Positions 23,422 to 34,681 of a stretch of 64,000 bases of DNA are shown piece by piece (within the stretch, counting starts at the first letter, position 1; the number at the start of each line of letters is the position of its first letter). Location: NCBI RefSeq assembly GCF_016801865.2, contig NC_068938.1:496001-560000 (forward strand), in the 5' to 3' direction. The DNA comes from Culex pipiens pallens. Taxonomy: Eukaryota; Arthropoda; Insecta; Diptera; Culicidae. Below the pieces are notes generated by a model. It was not told the DNA's origin. It was given only the letters and a program-made list of their open reading frames with translations, and ran no database searches. Position numbers and translations under genes: made by a program.

Positions 23422-23906
23422 TGGATAGTTATTGCGCCTTCCATTGGTCAAAAACTGAAACAGTTGCTTTTCTCCATACAATTTGACGATTTTGCCCAAA
23501 CTTGGTGGTCAGTGGTCAGAAAAAGCTCAAATTTTGGAACTTAGGCTAGTGATGCGTAAATCTTTGATTTCAGGGGATAGCCCCAAGTAAGCCCAGATTT
23601 GGACCATCCTAACCAATGTAATGCTAAAACTACAAGATAAATGAGATGTTACTGAATGGAACAATGTTCAAATCTGCAGCTCAATTTTTAAATATCCAAA
23701 TTTTGGATCCATAATCTACAAAAACTGAGCCCGGCAATGGACAGGCAAATTACTTAGTTTGATCAATCAATTCTTGATTCTCTATCTTACAAATTATTTC
23801 TGGGAAGAGAACACACAATCATTGATTTAAGATTTTTTTAAGGTAGTTCAATTTTAAAAAAATTGGAAAAAAATTCGGGGGGGGCTGCAGCCCGGAAGCC
23901 CCCCCC
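23422..23906. other. Right end region of the hAT-like element
   Basis: Mixed sequence, including GGACCATCC, leading to a G run (23878-23886), GCTGCAGCCCGGAAGC and a C run just before the terminal repeat. Nothing coding. Confidence 0.4.
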
Positions 23907-23930
23907 CCTGGCTACGGGCCTGAATTGCCA

Positions 23931-24086
23931 GAACATCAAAGTAGACTGGATATATTTTTTTCAAAACTACACACCATGGACGGTCCTGTATAGAAGCCTA
24001 CAGCATTAACGTTTAGTAGTTTTGTTACATCAGCAGAAACTTCCTGGCAATATGATCGATGCACAAAATGTGATATTCTATTAGTT
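23931..24086. other. Intron 1 between the nest and the next MITE
   Basis: Short stretch with no recognisable element. Confidence 0.4.
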
Positions 24087-24239
24087 TGGAGTTTTTTTTT
24101 GCAAAGGTCCAATAAACCAAATTTTCAGTTTTTGGCTTTTTGGGTGTTTTTTAATACCCCTGATTCAAGGTGGTTTTAAAAACACTCAAAAATTAAAAAC
24201 TGGAAATTTCGTTTATTGGACCTTTAAAAAAAAACTCCA
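24087..24239. repeat. Foldback MITE copy 2, CCAATA / AAAAACTGG family
   Basis: The outer ends are TGGAGTTTTTTTTT and AAAAAAAAACTCCA. The arms carry AAAGGTCCAATAAACCAAAT and its inverse, and the spacer contains AATACCCCTGATT. The same layout is seen at 22789-22919, so the two copies sit 1.2 kb apart, one inside and one outside the hAT-like element. Confidence 0.88.
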
Positions 24240-24455
24240 GAAGTGTTACTTTTGAGTAACTTAGTAAACCATAATAAATAATGAAATAAAATATAACCAC
24301 CAAAATGTTTGCATTACGGAAACTTTCGACAAAAATTGAATGAATTTGTGCAGTTTTAGGAAATTTTGCTGGATTGTGTAACTAATGTTATATTTTTAAA
24401 ATGTAAATATTGACTTTCCTTTTTTGAGTAAAGCGGTATCAATCATAGTTCTAAA
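24240..24455. other. Intron 1, AT-rich spacer
   Basis: Nothing recognised. Confidence 0.4.
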
Positions 24456-24590
24456 GCAGCTATTAGACTATGACAAACAAACAAACAAACTCCCATTCAT
24501 TCGTGTTTGACAGTTTGCGAGTTAGTCAAACTATAAAACTGTCAAATAGAGCGAATTTGTTTGTTTGTTCGTCTAAGTCTAATTACCTGC
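24456..24590. repeat. MITE copy 2, GTATTAGACTATGACAAA family
   Basis: The left end reads GCAGCTATTAGACTATGAC followed by AAAC repeats. The right end reads GTTTGTTTGTTCGTCTAAG then TCTAATTACCTGC. The centre has TTTGACAGTTTGCGAG. Shorter than the copy at 4339-4535. Confidence 0.75.
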
Positions 24591-26370
24591 TTAAGATTAC
24601 ATTCGCAAATGTCATTAAAATTCGAAATTGATTACTAAAGTTAAAAATTATTTAACTGGAAAATTTGTACCATGCAATTAAAAAATCATTGATTTTGATT
24701 TTGGTGGCTTGTGAAAGTGAAAAATGTTTAATTCTTTAATTCATTTCAGGTTTAGCTTTTAAAAACATTTTTCAAAAAGACTCTGGTAATGGCATTAATA
24801 TGACATTTCCTCAGCATTAAAAATTGCGCTAAAATTTGACTTTCCGTTCGCAAAACTGCCACGTTCCCATTGTGGGACAGAGTGCAACAAGGCGCTCCTC
24901 CGGTATAGGGCAGCCAGATCTTGAGGCACCAGCGGCGAACTGAAAATGTTAAGTGTCTTGTATTCGCGAATTTACTCTCTGAACCGGTGGGGGGAAGGAC
25001 ACGACACACGACGACGAGCAGCAGCAGCAGCGGGAGAGTCGGTATATAGCCATAAACATAAAAATTGAGTAAAAACCTCTGTAAACCCATTCGGAGGCTG
25101 AGCTGGGATTAGGTGGGGGGAACCATGGCAACGAGATGAGACGGCGTTGATAGTGGTCGAACGGGGAGAATCTTTTAAAGAACTCGTCCAAAACTAGCCA
25201 GGCCAGAGTGGAGTGGATTTAATCTTGTTGGAAAAACCAAGCGACGTGTCGCCATCCAAGTAGGCCCTGTCGGCTATTCTTTTGTGTTGATGACTTCTCT
25301 ATGCTGTGGGTTTTTTATGCTGGCACCTGGACGACGACGATCGCAGAGCATGCTACGATGCGTTGGTGTGAGTAGGAGCGCCGCGATCACTCGCGAGAAC
25401 TTGAATGAATATCGTGAGGGATGTTCATGTTCATGATTTCAGCTTTTGTGTGTTTGTGGTTGTGAGGCGCGGAGTTCATTGAATGGAAAAGAGCAAATAT
25501 GAAAGGTTTGGCTCTGGCAGTACATTAAATTTGAATACGAGCGTACGAGATCAGTGCTATTTTGACTTCCATACAACTATGCTGTAAATTGTGATTTCGC
25601 TCCTCACGATCGGTTTGACGTTCGGTTCGAGTCCCGTTTTTTCCAGTCACAAACAATACCTGTTAACTGTTTTTTGGGAATTGTTTTGATAGTTATTTAG
25701 GAATTCTAGGTTAGTTGTTTTTATTTGTGATACAATTTTGAAAAGTGCATTTCAACCAAAAGACGTGTGAAAGTTTGTGCTGCATGTGTGTATGTTGCAT
25801 CCTGGTTGCATAGCAGTGCGAGAGAGACACACATAAAAGAGGAATAATTGAAGGAAAAATTATCGCTTTTGACTGCGTGTAATTTTCCGTCTTTTTGATG
25901 GAAAAATTGTGTGGTTCTTAACCTGGCCTAGCCTGCTATTATTGGCGTTTAGTTTAGTGTTTGTTTATTGGAAAGTGGAAAATTAATTTTCGGCACACTT
26001 GGATGAAAGTGAAGAATATTTTGTTTTAAAAGGTATAAAAAAGATCGCTGCAGCGGAGATTGTGTGTGAGAAAAAAGAAAAAAAAGAGGAAAGCAGCAAA
26101 AAGGCAGAAATATGTGAAATAGTTTAGTCGTTTCTCTTCTTGTTTGCCGTGGTGGTGCCGTGTTGCGCGCTGGTATTTTATTCATCTTTTTTTCCCTGCT
26201 GCTGGGACTTGGACGCAACAGTGGAGAGCAGCAGTGTGATCTTCTCTCGCGAAGAGCGACTTGGATGACGACGGCTTGACTTGAGTTGACTTGGTCCAGA
26301 GGGAGACTGCGAGTGCGAGCAAGCAAAAAGAGAGGGTCGGCGGTCTTAATTGATCGAAATTATAAGTCAG
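24591..26370. other. Intron 1 sequence upstream of a candidate internal promoter
   Basis: From about 24780 the sequence is largely free of repeats and has more even composition, with CAG and GAC triplets near 25010-25030. GGTTCGAGTCCC at 25624 looks like a pol III B box, but no tRNA fold surrounds it. The loss of repeats here and up to 27400 suggests conserved regulatory or exonic DNA. Confidence 0.4.
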
Positions 26371-26408
26371 TCCTCAGTTGGCGGCCCCGCGAGCGCACGG
26401 AGTGACGT
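26371..26408 (+). promoter_or_regulatory. Candidate Inr plus DPE core promoter within intron 1
   Basis: TCAGTT at 26374-26379 is a perfect arthropod initiator. With its A (26376) as +1, TGACGT lies at exactly +28 to +33 (26403-26408) and fits five of six positions of the DPE consensus. No TATA box precedes it. A non-coding first exon ending at the donor CCAA/GTGAGT (26473) would fit. This would be a third FNDC3 promoter or an unrelated transcript. Confidence 0.45.
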
Positions 26409-27410
26409 CGTTGTCTGTGGTTTAAGCTCCAGAGCTCTTAGTTGGTTGAGAGTTTGTTTCGATCGCGTCCAAGTGAGTTAAGCCGGACCGTGAGAAGAAG
26501 TTTCGTTTCGTTTTCTTCAACAATTTTTTTCCGTTTCAACCAGCAAAAAAAGGGGGTGGTATTGTGTTTGGAATTCCGCAACTTTCAACCTACCTCCTTT
26601 GTTCTGCAAGGTGATCGTCGCAACCGCAAAGTGTCACTGCGCGATGGAATTTCCAAAAGCGAAATTCCTGCGAGTGTGATCGATCAATGGGATCGATATC
26701 GTAGTTGGCCCCGAAGGAAAAAGTTGTTTAATGTGCGTGTGAATGTGTGTGTGTCTGTGTAGTAGGCTAGGAAGTAGCTCAAACCTCCAAAAGTGCGCGC
26801 GATTGTTTGTGTGTATTAGCACAGGAAAAGTGAAACGTCGACGTGTGACTAAACTCTTCTTCTGCGGCGCGAGTTGCGCAGTTGAATGAAGAGAAGAAGT
26901 CGCGATCGTGTCAATCGCGATCGTCGTCGTCGTCTTCGTGATTATCTGGACCCGGTGACGATTACATCGCGTTTTTGTGAATGGAATTTCTCACCAATTT
27001 GAGCGCCCCATTCCATTACACCCTTGATGAATGTGTCGTCGTCGTCGTCGTCAAGAAATTCGTGTCCATTAGAGGGTTCATGTCGTTGTGGTTGATTCTA
27101 GTGGTGGTGGGTGGTTTAGTTGAGTTGTGTGCGAGTTTGTCTGTAATACATTTACAACCAGCCATTATCGGTATTAGTGTTGACTAGTTGTGGTGTTCAT
27201 TTGTGCGTGTGACTCTGCCACTAATTGCTACAGCAGTGTTTGTGGGATTGGACGTTGTACAATCTAATTTAAGTCAGTTCAGCAGATATTGTGGAAGAGG
27301 AGAGCGAGATAGTCACAGATTGTGTATGTACTCGGGGTACGATGCACTGTGTAATTGTAATTGGCTTGGAATGGCCAAAAATTACACAAAATCTTGAAAT
27401 CTTGTGTTGA
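26409..27410 (+). other. Repeat-free region, possible non-coding first exon or exons
   Basis: Balanced composition, many CG dinucleotides, GTC triplets at about 26920-26935 and 27035-27050, and GTGTGTG runs. Two plausible donors are CCAA/GTGAGT (26473) and CAAG/GTGATC (about 26610). No frame shows FNDC3-like coding sequence. It reads like insect 5' UTR and promoter DNA. Confidence 0.35.
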
Positions 27411-27980
27411 TCTTTAAATTAGATATTGTTTATTAAATGTGTCTTTTATAATTAATAATTAATAAAAAACTAACTCTATCGTGCTTTTTTTCTATTAGAG
27501 CAAAAACAAAACTTAGAAGCTAAAATCAATCATTATTAGAAATCAACCCTCCGGCCTTCATTACTTTTCTGTTTTAATCCAATTGGAATTCAAATCTAAC
27601 AATGGTAACCTTTTGATTACATTGAAAAATCTAATTGAATTTTGGTTGCTTTCCTACTTTATCACTTTTCTACTAATATAAGCTTAACCTAAATATTCCA
27701 TTCTTCTCGTGATTTTGGGTAATTTTGAGCCACTTTTTTTTTCTACAAAAACTGGACTCCTCTTGTTTCATGTTTTTCTTGTTTCATTTTCAGTATTTAA
27801 ATTTGCATTTATCTTGTTTAGTTTATGATTGTTTATGTTAGTATTTGGCTTGTTCTTTTGCCTCCTACACTTACTTTTTGATCTTTTAGTTTATATCTAT
27901 TCCACTTTTTGCTATTTTTTTAAGTTTCCTTTAAATTGTAAAAAATGTGTTAAGGGAGGGATTTAAAAACCACTGCATAT
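27411..27980. other. AT-rich intron sequence
   Basis: Nothing recognised. Confidence 0.4.
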
Positions 27981-28241
27981 AGTCCAGATTCGAGTTTTCA
28001 AAGCCTCGATCGAATCACACTTTTTTTTTCATATTTTTAACATCAAATTGGAGTTTTATTTTTTTTATGTCTAATTTGATTGTTTGAATTCCTCTTAAAT
28101 TACAAAAAAGCATTTTCTCATTATTTGAACACCGCCAATTTGGTCGCTATTTTGGATTAATTTTCTCAAATCATTTGAGAGTAGTCCAATGTTAACCAAA
28201 GTGATTTTTTCCGAAGCCTTCAGATAATCAAGTCCGGACTG
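27981..28241. repeat. ATCCGAAG-family DNA element with both ends
   Basis: The left end AGTCCAGATTCGAG and the right end GATAATCAAGTCCGGACT are imperfect inverses. The motif AAGCCTCGA near the left end mirrors CCGAAGCCTT near the right end. Length about 261 bp, non-coding. Other copies occur at 22650, 30605, 54712 and 63443. Confidence 0.65.
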
Positions 28242-30604
28242 TACTTATTTTTACTTAAAATATGGGAAAAGTTAGTAAAAACACTGTCAAAATAATTTCA
28301 GAGGTCAATTTTGACAAATTAAAAACATTGCTTTTCAGAACAAAAATTGTTTGAAAATTGATTTTTAACAAATTTTTATATCGACAGACATGTAATCGCT
28401 CTTTTATAAGGGTTTTATTTGCCTGTTATTACAGTGGAGTAAAAAGAATTATCTTTGAAGCTCCTGAAGACCCTAGTGATTATATTGAAATCTACGGAAG
28501 ATATAGGGTGAAGAACATTTGAAGGCTTACTTTGTAAAAATCATGTCAATAGCGTGATTAAATTGAAAACAATTTTTTTAAGCGTATAATAGACCGTATA
28601 CCTTCCCTTATAACGTCCAACTTCAAGCGAAACTTATTTGAAGATACCGTGGAGATTTTCCCTTATCCCCTTAAAAAAAGTAGAGCATCAACACATCCCG
28701 TCTTCCAAATCCCTTCCTTGTCTCTGGGAGCGGCCAACAAGGCTTAGACAATCATCACATCTCATGGCGTAATCCAGTCTGCAATAATGCGCATAAAATC
28801 GTAATTCCATGAATTTTTTGACTTAGATACTGCAAATTATTCATTATTATTATCTTTCACCAAATTATCTAAAATTGATCAACATAAAAATTATGTTATT
28901 TTGCTTTGTTCGTTCTATAAGAAAATTGTAATTATGAATTTGCAAATGACCTAAACCACACATTCCGGAAATGTCACTATAATCGATTAAGCTAAGCCGA
29001 ATCGAATTTCGAGCCCCATTTCCCATCCCAACGAGCTTAGTTGTTCACGAAACAACCCTTTATCATCTTGCCTTCTGCAAGCAAGATACCAACAACATGA
29101 ACAACAAAAAATCACACAGATTTTGAGCTTTTGCGAAATTATTCGCAATTACGACGAAGAGCCCCACAAGACCCCTCCCTCCCCCTCAAAAGTTGGGTGG
29201 GTTTATTTGTGTGTAAGTGCCACGTAACTGTTTCTGCCGAGCGCAGCTTGTTTGTGTACAGGCGCGAGCTCGCGCACAGACACAGAACCGTGTGCGCATC
29301 GCGGCAGGCGGTGGGCGGCATTGCGTTCTCACCACAATCGCAGAGTGCCACGACACTGATGATCGTCGTCGTCTTCGGTGTCATCGTCGTAGTATGCCGT
29401 GAGTTCATCGCCGAAACCATACGCGCCGCGCCGCACGATCATCTGCAGCGAAAGAGAGGAGAGCTCTCGCGGCTTACTGCGATTTGCTGAGCGCTACTAG
29501 TGCTGGTGCGATTAATGATGCCACGTTTTAAGTATTTCGCTGTGTTCGTTCGTTCGTTCATCGCCGACTTTGTTGAGGTGGTGTTTCTCTCTCGCTTTTC
29601 GCTCTTTTTTCATTATTTTATTTTATTTTTCTACACTTTTTTCTGCACACACCATTGTGGCTCTGGTACTTCTGGTTTTGCAGAGTGTTTGTGTGTTTGA
29701 TAACGTCCTAGTTTTCGAGCGATTCATTTTTCTTTTTTTTTTTTCGCAAACTCGGCACATTCCTTTCATTCAAGTGCGCTGCGCGAACCATTCCGCGAAC
29801 TGAGGTCTCTCTCGGACTCACTTAACATGCACACATACAAGAGTGAACGCGCGCACATACTACTAAGCCGGGCGCATAAAATCGTAATCTGTTTCGCGAA
29901 AAATAAAACGCGATGAAGAAAGCGGCTCAGTCAAAAAGGAATTTGGCTGGTTTGGATTGGATTGGATTGGCTTGGGATGGTAATGTTGTTCCACCGAGCG
30001 CATAGATGTATTTGTTGTCGTTGTTGTTGTTGCTGTTGGTGGTGGTGGTTGAGCCACTAACTGACTGGACCTGAACCGGAACCGCCTGAGGCCTAGAGCA
30101 ATGAGCATGGCGCACGGCCTGCTGAGTGTTGAGTCGAGTTCGCTCAGCCGAGACCCACGGCAATGGCACAGTCAGGCTAAGCCAAGTTAAGGGCCGCCAT
30201 CAGAGATTGGCACAAGCGAATCTGCACACTGCCACTTTTTTTGCGCTTCGTGAACTTAGGAAATTGCTAAGCGGACCTCCCCTCTCACTCTGTGAGTGTG
30301 TGTGTGTGCGCGCGCGTGGCCAGAAGAAGAACAATGAGCATAGCACTGTAATTTATTGGAGCTATTGACCGCTTGGCACGAATTTATGTGTCGTATGGAG
30401 CGATAAGGAAGCACTTGTACATGTGTTTTGAGCGGAAAGACGTGCTCTTTGCTTCTGGCAGAGATTCTTTTATTCGCTCTTTCCTTGTGACGGTGTTTAA
30501 AATTTAAAACTGTCAAGCCATTTAACTTTTGAAAGTTTTTACACGAAGCAAAGTTTATATGAACATAACTTCAACAAGATTTACTCCCTAATTCAAGATT
30601 TCAT
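28242..30604. other. Intron 1 sequence, AT-rich then GC-richer
   Basis: About 28250-28970 is AT-rich. About 29130-30520 has balanced composition, with GTCGTC runs, GTGTGTGTGTGCGCGCGCG (about 30296-30315) and CGCGC clusters, and no visible repeats. It may contain regulatory DNA. No exon with proper phase found. Confidence 0.4.
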
Positions 30605-30665
30605 ACAGTCCAGACTCGATTATACGAAGCCTCGGATATCCGAAATTTCGACTATACGAGGTTTA
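30605..30665. repeat. ATCCGAAG-family repeat
   Basis: CAGTCCAGACTCGATTATAC followed by GAAGCCTCGGATATCCGAAA. Only the left end is clear; a weak inverse (CCGAGGCTATACC) lies near 31015. Confidence 0.6.
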
Positions 30666-31274
30666 AGTATCGAAAGGTCTTCAAATGTAGTTCGTATCAT
30701 TGAAAAAAAGTTGATGTTGTTGTTATTTTTAACATTAAATTTCAATTAAGTTACTACCCTTTAACCCTCTACAACCAAACTCAAGGGTTATCAAAGCTAA
30801 AAATTTGCCGAAAATCAATTTTTAAACCAATATTCGATCTCAAAAAGTATAAGAAAGAAGATTTTTTTTTTGAAAATATCATGGTTGAAAGTTTGACTTG
30901 TTTAATTCTGTTTTGTAAATGTTGAAAAAAAATATTAGAATGGTTCAACTTTTCAAGGTTGGCTAGCTTTTCCTATATTTCTGCAAATAAGTATGCTTTA
31001 ATTTTTGTAATGTCCGAGGCTATACCTTTATGCTTTATAATTCAAATGATGATGTTATGATTCTATAGCAAAAATTAAAAAAGCGACTGTAAAACATAAA
31101 AAAATGAACGGTGACAGCTATTATAAATGTTCTTTATAAAATCGTTATTCAAACGATTATTATCAGCGTAAAATATATTTCTGTTTTATTTTTCCACATT
31201 GCTTCAATAATTGAAAATGAATTCAACATGACTTAATTTTATTTCTCTGCAAATAATTGTATTTTTTTGAGTAC
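30666..31274. other. AT-rich intron sequence
   Basis: Possibly the decayed interior of the repeat that begins at 30605. No gene recognised. Confidence 0.35.
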
Positions 31275-31278
31275 ATAG

Positions 31279-31710
31279 CTGCCGTTCTACGCATAATTGT
31301 CCCATGTCATTTTTGGTCAATTTTGACTTTTAAATATATTTAAGTTTAGTTTTTCGTATACTTTTAGAAAAACACATAAAATCTAGTACTTTGTTCGGAA
31401 ACTCATCAAAAACAACACCAAGTCTGTTTGTCCCATCTTTACACTTCTACGCATAATTGTCCCACCAAGTATTTTCTCTCATAGAATCATTAGTTTAACG
31501 AAGCATTATGCCTTGTTTTCTTATTGTATAGCAAGATGATCATAAATAAGAGTGATAAACTATTAACTGGGGCGATTAGGGACACATATGACGGATAGAA
31601 ATCCACGGGACAATTATGTGTAGAAACACAGAAATCGGTCGAAAAATTTCAATAGCTTTTTTCTCAGTTGCACTTTTTTGAACTTGGGATAATTATGCGT
31701 AGAACGGCAG
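31279..31710. repeat. MITE with CTGCC...CGCATAA termini and a 4-bp duplication, copy 1
   Basis: The left end is CTGCCGTTCTACGCATAA. The right end is its inverse, ending CGTAGAACGGCAG at 31710. ATAG flanks both sides (31275-31278 and 31711-31714). The CTACGCATAATTGTCCCA motif occurs again inside at about 31446, and in inverse as GGGACAATTATGTGTAG at about 31608. A relative with the same terminal pattern lies at 55275-55505. Non-coding, 432 bp. Confidence 0.9.
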
Positions 31711-31714
31711 ATAG

Positions 31715-32519
31715 ATGTAAAAAATTAAGATTTAACCTGATTTTCAGAAATCGGATGAATTTAACGATCGAAATAAATTCAAACGTTCCGTTAAAATAAA
31801 GTCTTATTAAATTGGATTTCCAATTGAAAATTATGTTAAACAACAAAACACTTCCAACTTGATAATTCAACTTTTATTTTTAATATTTAAAATCCATAAA
31901 AATCAAACAAGACTTGATTTTTTTTGCGCGAATTTACAGAGATTTTGATAATAACTGTCACCATAATTTTTCGTTCATCTATTTAAAAATTCAAGAATAA
32001 AATTTGAAATTCAGAAATATTTTACATTTATTTAGCTCCTTTCTTTTTCAGTTCAAACGATGCATGCAAACTTAAAGCTTGGCAATTTATAAATTAAGTC
32101 TTGAGATATTATGGATTGTAAAAAATGGCATTTGTACGATATTATTTGTGCTTACATTTTTTTCTGTCTAGTTTTGTTTTCAGATTCAGATTCAGTATCT
32201 TTAAATCATTAGATTTTTTTTTGTTAAGAAATTTTGTTCGACGGTTGATATCGACGTTTTTTTTAATATTTACTAAAATAAAAATGCGTAGTACATTAAT
32301 TTAGGCAAAAGTCGGGAATAAATCGAGAATTCAAAATTGGAATTTGAGTGGCCACCCTGCAATTTGGTGATTTGTAGAACAAAAAGACGGATTTCTTTGT
32401 GAGTTTCAGTCTGAAACAATGTTTTTGCCATTCCGTCGTGAAACTACTCACTTTTCCTGTCATTCTTGAACGACGAAATAGCCTACTTTTCTGTACCAAA
32501 AATAACAGAATCGAATAGC
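31715..32519. other. AT-rich intron sequence
   Basis: Nothing recognised. Confidence 0.4.
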
Positions 32520-32848
32520 AACACTTTTCAAAATAAATGCTTAAAAGTTCTACTTTTCAGCACTCAAATGGGTGCTAAAAAGTTGAACTTTTCAGCACTT
32601 GTTTCGAAAAGTAACACTTTTCAACATTTTTTTTTGATTTAAACGATTTATTGACAAAATACATGAAAATTTGACTTAAAGTTTCACTCAGTGTTTTTTT
32701 GGAATTGCAAAAAATGTTGTATGGAACTCGTTGCAAAACTTGATTTTTTCAGCACTCTTCGTATTTATCGAACTCGGTGAACCTCGTTGGATAAATGTAC
32801 GACTCGTGCTGAAAAAATCCTCTTTTTGCAACTTGTTGCATAAACTAC
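32520..32848. repeat. Dispersed repeat with ACTCGTGCTGAAAAAATC hairpin, copy 1
   Basis: The first part has repeated inverse copies of the CTTTTCAGCACT / AGTGCTGAAAAG type. The second part (32715-32848) folds on itself: GATTTTTTCAGCACTCTTCG pairs with CGACTCGTGCTGAAAAAATC, and GTTGCAAAA with TTTTTGCAAC. The same blocks recur at 36185-36670. Confidence 0.75.
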
Positions 32849-33399
32849 TATTTTATTTAAAAAAGAGACATTATGTTTCATAAAATCGATTTAGCTACAA
32901 TTTTATACATGCATTGCTTTGTTTTGACCCCGAAAGACGCTTCCTTTGACTGAATGTAGAAAAATCGAGAAAAACATTACCAGTTTTTTTATCCGAAATC
33001 TTAATATCTATATGAATGTGGGTTCTCCGGCATAGATTTGGCTCAAATTGCGGTCTGGGCCAATTTTTGTTCAGATCGATTCAATTTAAAAAAATGAATC
33101 TCGACCAGATTATCCATAACTTCAGTTTTTTTTGTGAAAGGCCTTATTTGTTTGAAAATATTACACTATTGTGTGCAAGATTTGGTCTTATTTGTTGTCT
33201 TTCTTATTTTCTATCTTTGAAATAATAGAATTATAAGGTTTATTTTGTTTGCGTTTTACTTTAAAACTTTTGAATATATATTTAACAGTTATTGATAAAA
33301 TGAATCTTGAAACTGATTAATATTTAGATAATCTAAATTCGCTTTTCGCGTGATCTTTCTTACATAAATTAAGTTGTAATGACTTTCTTCATCAACTTA
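32849..33399. other. AT-rich intron sequence
   Basis: Nothing recognised. Confidence 0.4.
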
Positions 33400-34681
33400 A
33401 GACCAATAACAACAAACTTTCGGTTATTACACCCCTCAGCATATTACACATGTTGAGTTCTGTCGAGCTGTGCAAACAGCTTCGTCGTAACACAACATCA
33501 CAATTGTGTAACGCGATCTTGTGCGCGCGATATGCTCGAAAAAAGCCGCCCGCCCACAAAAAAAAGTAGAAAGAAATCAACCAGCAACAACCTTATCTGC
33601 TTCTGCTATCCAGCTGTGCAAATCTCGCCAACACGATCGCAGCTCAGCTCTCGTACCGTTTCGAAACATTGAACTGTTGAATTCGAAAACCTTCTGCCGC
33701 TGTGTACCGTTGACCGTCTCCATTGATGAGAGTTCTAGAGTTGTTCTGTTGTTTTGGATGTTGTTGTTATAGTTGTTGCTTCCCCCCCAAAAAGTAGTGA
33801 GAGTCTTCTTTTTTCGGTGGGGTTCGGTTCCTTTTAACAGTCTGTAAGCAAGAAATAATGAACAAAAAAATCTCTTCTCTCTCTATGATTGATAACGGCA
33901 TTTTTTGCTTCGCCCTGTTCGTTCGCACTTACATACATACATACACGGGTGCGTTTCTTGGTTTCTTATGTTGAGCCGATAGAAAGATAGATGAAAGCCA
34001 CAGACACACAGACGCACAAACGAGTGAGTGCGTTTTTTCTCCCTTCTTTGAGTTTGAGTGTGTGAGGTAGTGTGTTGTTTGGCTGGTCGACCGACTGTGA
34101 CCGGAATGTGTGTTGCTGCTGCCAGCAGCATGTGCGTGTGTAAATAACCGTCTTTGAAGGGGGAGTCCCCCCCCCCCGCCCCCTTGTAACGCCACTGCCC
34201 AAAGGCGGAAGCTCGACCATAGAATCAACTTTGAGGGGCGCTCGTGAGTGAGTGAAAGATCTTTGAGGAGGAAAACGAAGCAAATATGGGCCACATATGG
34301 GCGAACGAACGATGCTGCCGGAATGATACCGTTTTGTGATGTGTTTCTAACAATAACAACAAGACACAAAGTCGAAGAGCCAAGAAGTTTCAGGCTAGGC
34401 CAGGCCGGGTTGTTGTTATCAGGATTCGGAACGGAACTGAGCGTCCTGGTGTTCTTCGTCTGATAAGCCGAGTCGACTCTCGATGCGGGTGTTTTATGTG
34501 ATTCGTGAATTAATTGTGTGCGTTTTTTTTTGTGTGATTTAGAAAGCATCAAATATGTGAGCAAAAAATTGTGAATGAAAATTGTGATAACGAATAGTGA
34601 AAAGAGGAAGAACAATTAGGAAAAAAACGAATCAACAAAAAAAAAAAACAAGTGCAAGTGTCCCCAGCCGGACCAGTGACC
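33400..34681 (+). promoter_or_regulatory. Probable promoter and 5' UTR of FNDC3 exon B
   Basis: Balanced composition begins near 33400 and runs into exon B. The last 180 bases are A-rich with scattered GTG and GAA, as in insect 5' UTRs. A 14-codon upstream frame starts at ATG 34575 and stops at TAG 34617-34619. A hAT-like end, TTGTAACGCCACTG, preceded by a C run occurs at about 34162-34197. The extent of the transcript cannot be set from sequence. Confidence 0.45.

Larger units (their letters stand above)
13298..23922. mobile_element. hAT-like DNA transposon, enlarged by nested insertions
   Basis: The left end reads CAGGGCCGTAGCCAGG (13298-13313). The right end reads CCTGGCTACGGGCCTG (23907-23922), its inverse with one mismatch. 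Both ends continue into G-rich or C-rich runs. An identical 8-bp sequence, AATTGCCA, flanks both ends (13290-13297 and 23923-23930). An 8-bp duplication with CAG-type ends is characteristic of hAT elements. Without the nested LINE the element would be about 4.85 kb. No transposase frame is recognisable, so it is non-autonomous or decayed. The interior also carries several MITEs. Confidence 0.85.

Noticed and set aside
25610..25640. GGTTCGAGTCCC, possible tRNA T-loop
   Set aside because: No anticodon or acceptor stem around it; the region is not tRNA-like.
26442..26762. 106-codon open frame in intron 1
   Set aside because: Lies in sequence resembling 5' UTR; no conserved motif, and overlapping frames are equally open.
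33929..34615. 228-codon minus-strand frame opposite the 5' region of exon B
   Set aside because: Composition follows simple repeats (ACAC, CCCC); no motif and no neighbours supporting a gene.
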